Of a stretch of DNA of 5,537 bases, positions 5,150 through 5,537 are shown piece by piece. Under the pieces are notes generated by a model that was not told the origin of the DNA, ran no database searches, and saw only the letters and a list, made by a program, of their open reading frames with translations. The position numbers were made by a program, and so were the translations under genes. Every line of letters starts with the position of its first letter. Position 1 is the first letter of the stretch. Location: NCBI GenBank assembly GCA_947246775.1, contig CAMXTM010000161.1, forward strand, positions 1 to 5,537, given 5' to 3'. Source of the DNA: an uncultured Clostridium sp. Its GTDB lineage: Bacteria > Bacillota > Clostridia > Lachnospirales > Anaerotignaceae.

Positions 5150-5537
5150 TTATATATTTTTCCATTTGTTTTGGTAATATTGTATCACTTGTTTATAATC
5201 TTGCTCCTCTAGTGCCTTTTTGCCCTCACAGGACAAGCAATATACACCTCTATTTACTCTTTGATACCACTGATAAACATTTGTACCTAGCATTTTTATA
5301 TGTCCCTCTAACAGCCCCATATCTCTCAGCATGGCATAAGAAACTTCTCCTTTTTGCTGTAATATACAACACAATTCTAGTGCTTTTTCTCTATATGCTG
5401 TCATAATCTTACGGCGTGTCATACCACCTACATTATAATCGCCTGTTCTACTCTCTAGCTCCAAAAGCAATTTCTTTTTTTTAGCATTATTTTTATAAAC
5501 ATTGCTATCGCTTGGCTCTAGTATGACATCTACTGTT
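5150..5537 (-). CDS. DUF2161-type putative PD-(D/E)XK phosphodiesterase, C-terminal part (5' end outside window)
   Basis: An open frame enters from the right edge and ends with TAA at 5152-5150, giving 128 visible residues. The frame has no stop from 5537 onward, so the TTG at 5470 is not a start; the true start lies outside. The sequence TVDVILEP, then KKKKLLLELESRTGDYNVGGMTRRKIMTAYRE (about 20-50), then a winged-helix-like segment ending VYQWYQRVNRGVYCLSCEGKKAL (88-109), resembles the C-terminal half of DUF2161 proteins as I remember them. Those are predicted nuclease-fold proteins of unconfirmed role. The catalytic PD-(D/E)XK residues would be in the missing N-terminal part, so activity cannot be judged here. 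It converges on perR across a shared terminator. Confidence 0.7.
   Translation of the reverse strand, partial: TVDVILEPSDSNVYKNNAKKKKLLLELESRTGDYNVGGMTRRKIMTAYREKALELCCILQQKGEVSYAMLRDMGLLEGHIKMLGTNVYQWYQRVNRGVYCLSCEGKKALEEQDYKQVIQYYQNKWKNI

Noticed and set aside
5104..5406. 100-codon plus-strand ORF after perR
   Set aside because: It starts just before the terminator, spans it, and lies antisense to the DUF2161-type gene.
5150..5470. A complete 106-residue gene starting at TTG 5470
   Set aside because: The frame stays open to the right edge with residues that fit the same family, so this is the 3' part of a longer gene.

Overview
The window looks like chromosomal DNA from a low-GC Firmicute, most likely a Clostridia-type anaerobe. 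The DNA is strongly AT-rich, codons mostly end in A or T, and genes are preceded by strong purine-rich Shine-Dalgarno (SD) sites. The proteins recognised (Lon/YcbZ-like protease, TsaE, TsaB, RimI, TrmL, PerR) all read as Firmicutes versions. This is an inference; no rRNA or other taxonomic marker is present. No mobile element, CRISPR array or RNA gene was seen.

Layout: positions 1-3754, possibly from 3996, form a tightly packed minus-strand operon. In transcription order it holds a possible small lysine-rich ORF (3996-3757), tsaE (3754-3320), tsaB (3323-2619), rimI (2619-2143) and a Lon-family ATP-dependent protease (2108 to beyond base 1). Junctions are a 2-nt gap, a 4-nt overlap, a 1-nt overlap and a 34-nt gap. 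The SDs of tsaB and rimI lie inside the 3' ends of the genes before them. Upstream on the same strand is trmL (4545-4057). It is divergent from a Fur-family gene, perR (4675-5082, plus strand). A perfect -35/-10 promoter and a near-perfect palindromic Fur/PerR-type box lie between them. A hairpin with A and T tails at 5114-5145 separates perR from the convergent 3' end of a DUF2161-type gene (minus strand, 5150 to beyond 5537).

Functional themes: TsaE and TsaB belong to the t6A37 tRNA-modification machinery, and TrmL methylates the tRNA wobble position 34, so two neighbouring transcription units act on the anticodon loop. RimI is the GNAT acetyltransferase usually found next to tsaB. The Lon-like protease adds protein quality control to the same operon. 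PerR is a metal-dependent peroxide sensor, and the box at its own promoter suggests autoregulation.

The best candidates for something undescribed are the 79-residue lysine-rich ORF joined to tsaE and the operator architecture at perR. The rest is mostly well-known housekeeping content in an unusual arrangement, and I see no clear novel multi-gene system.
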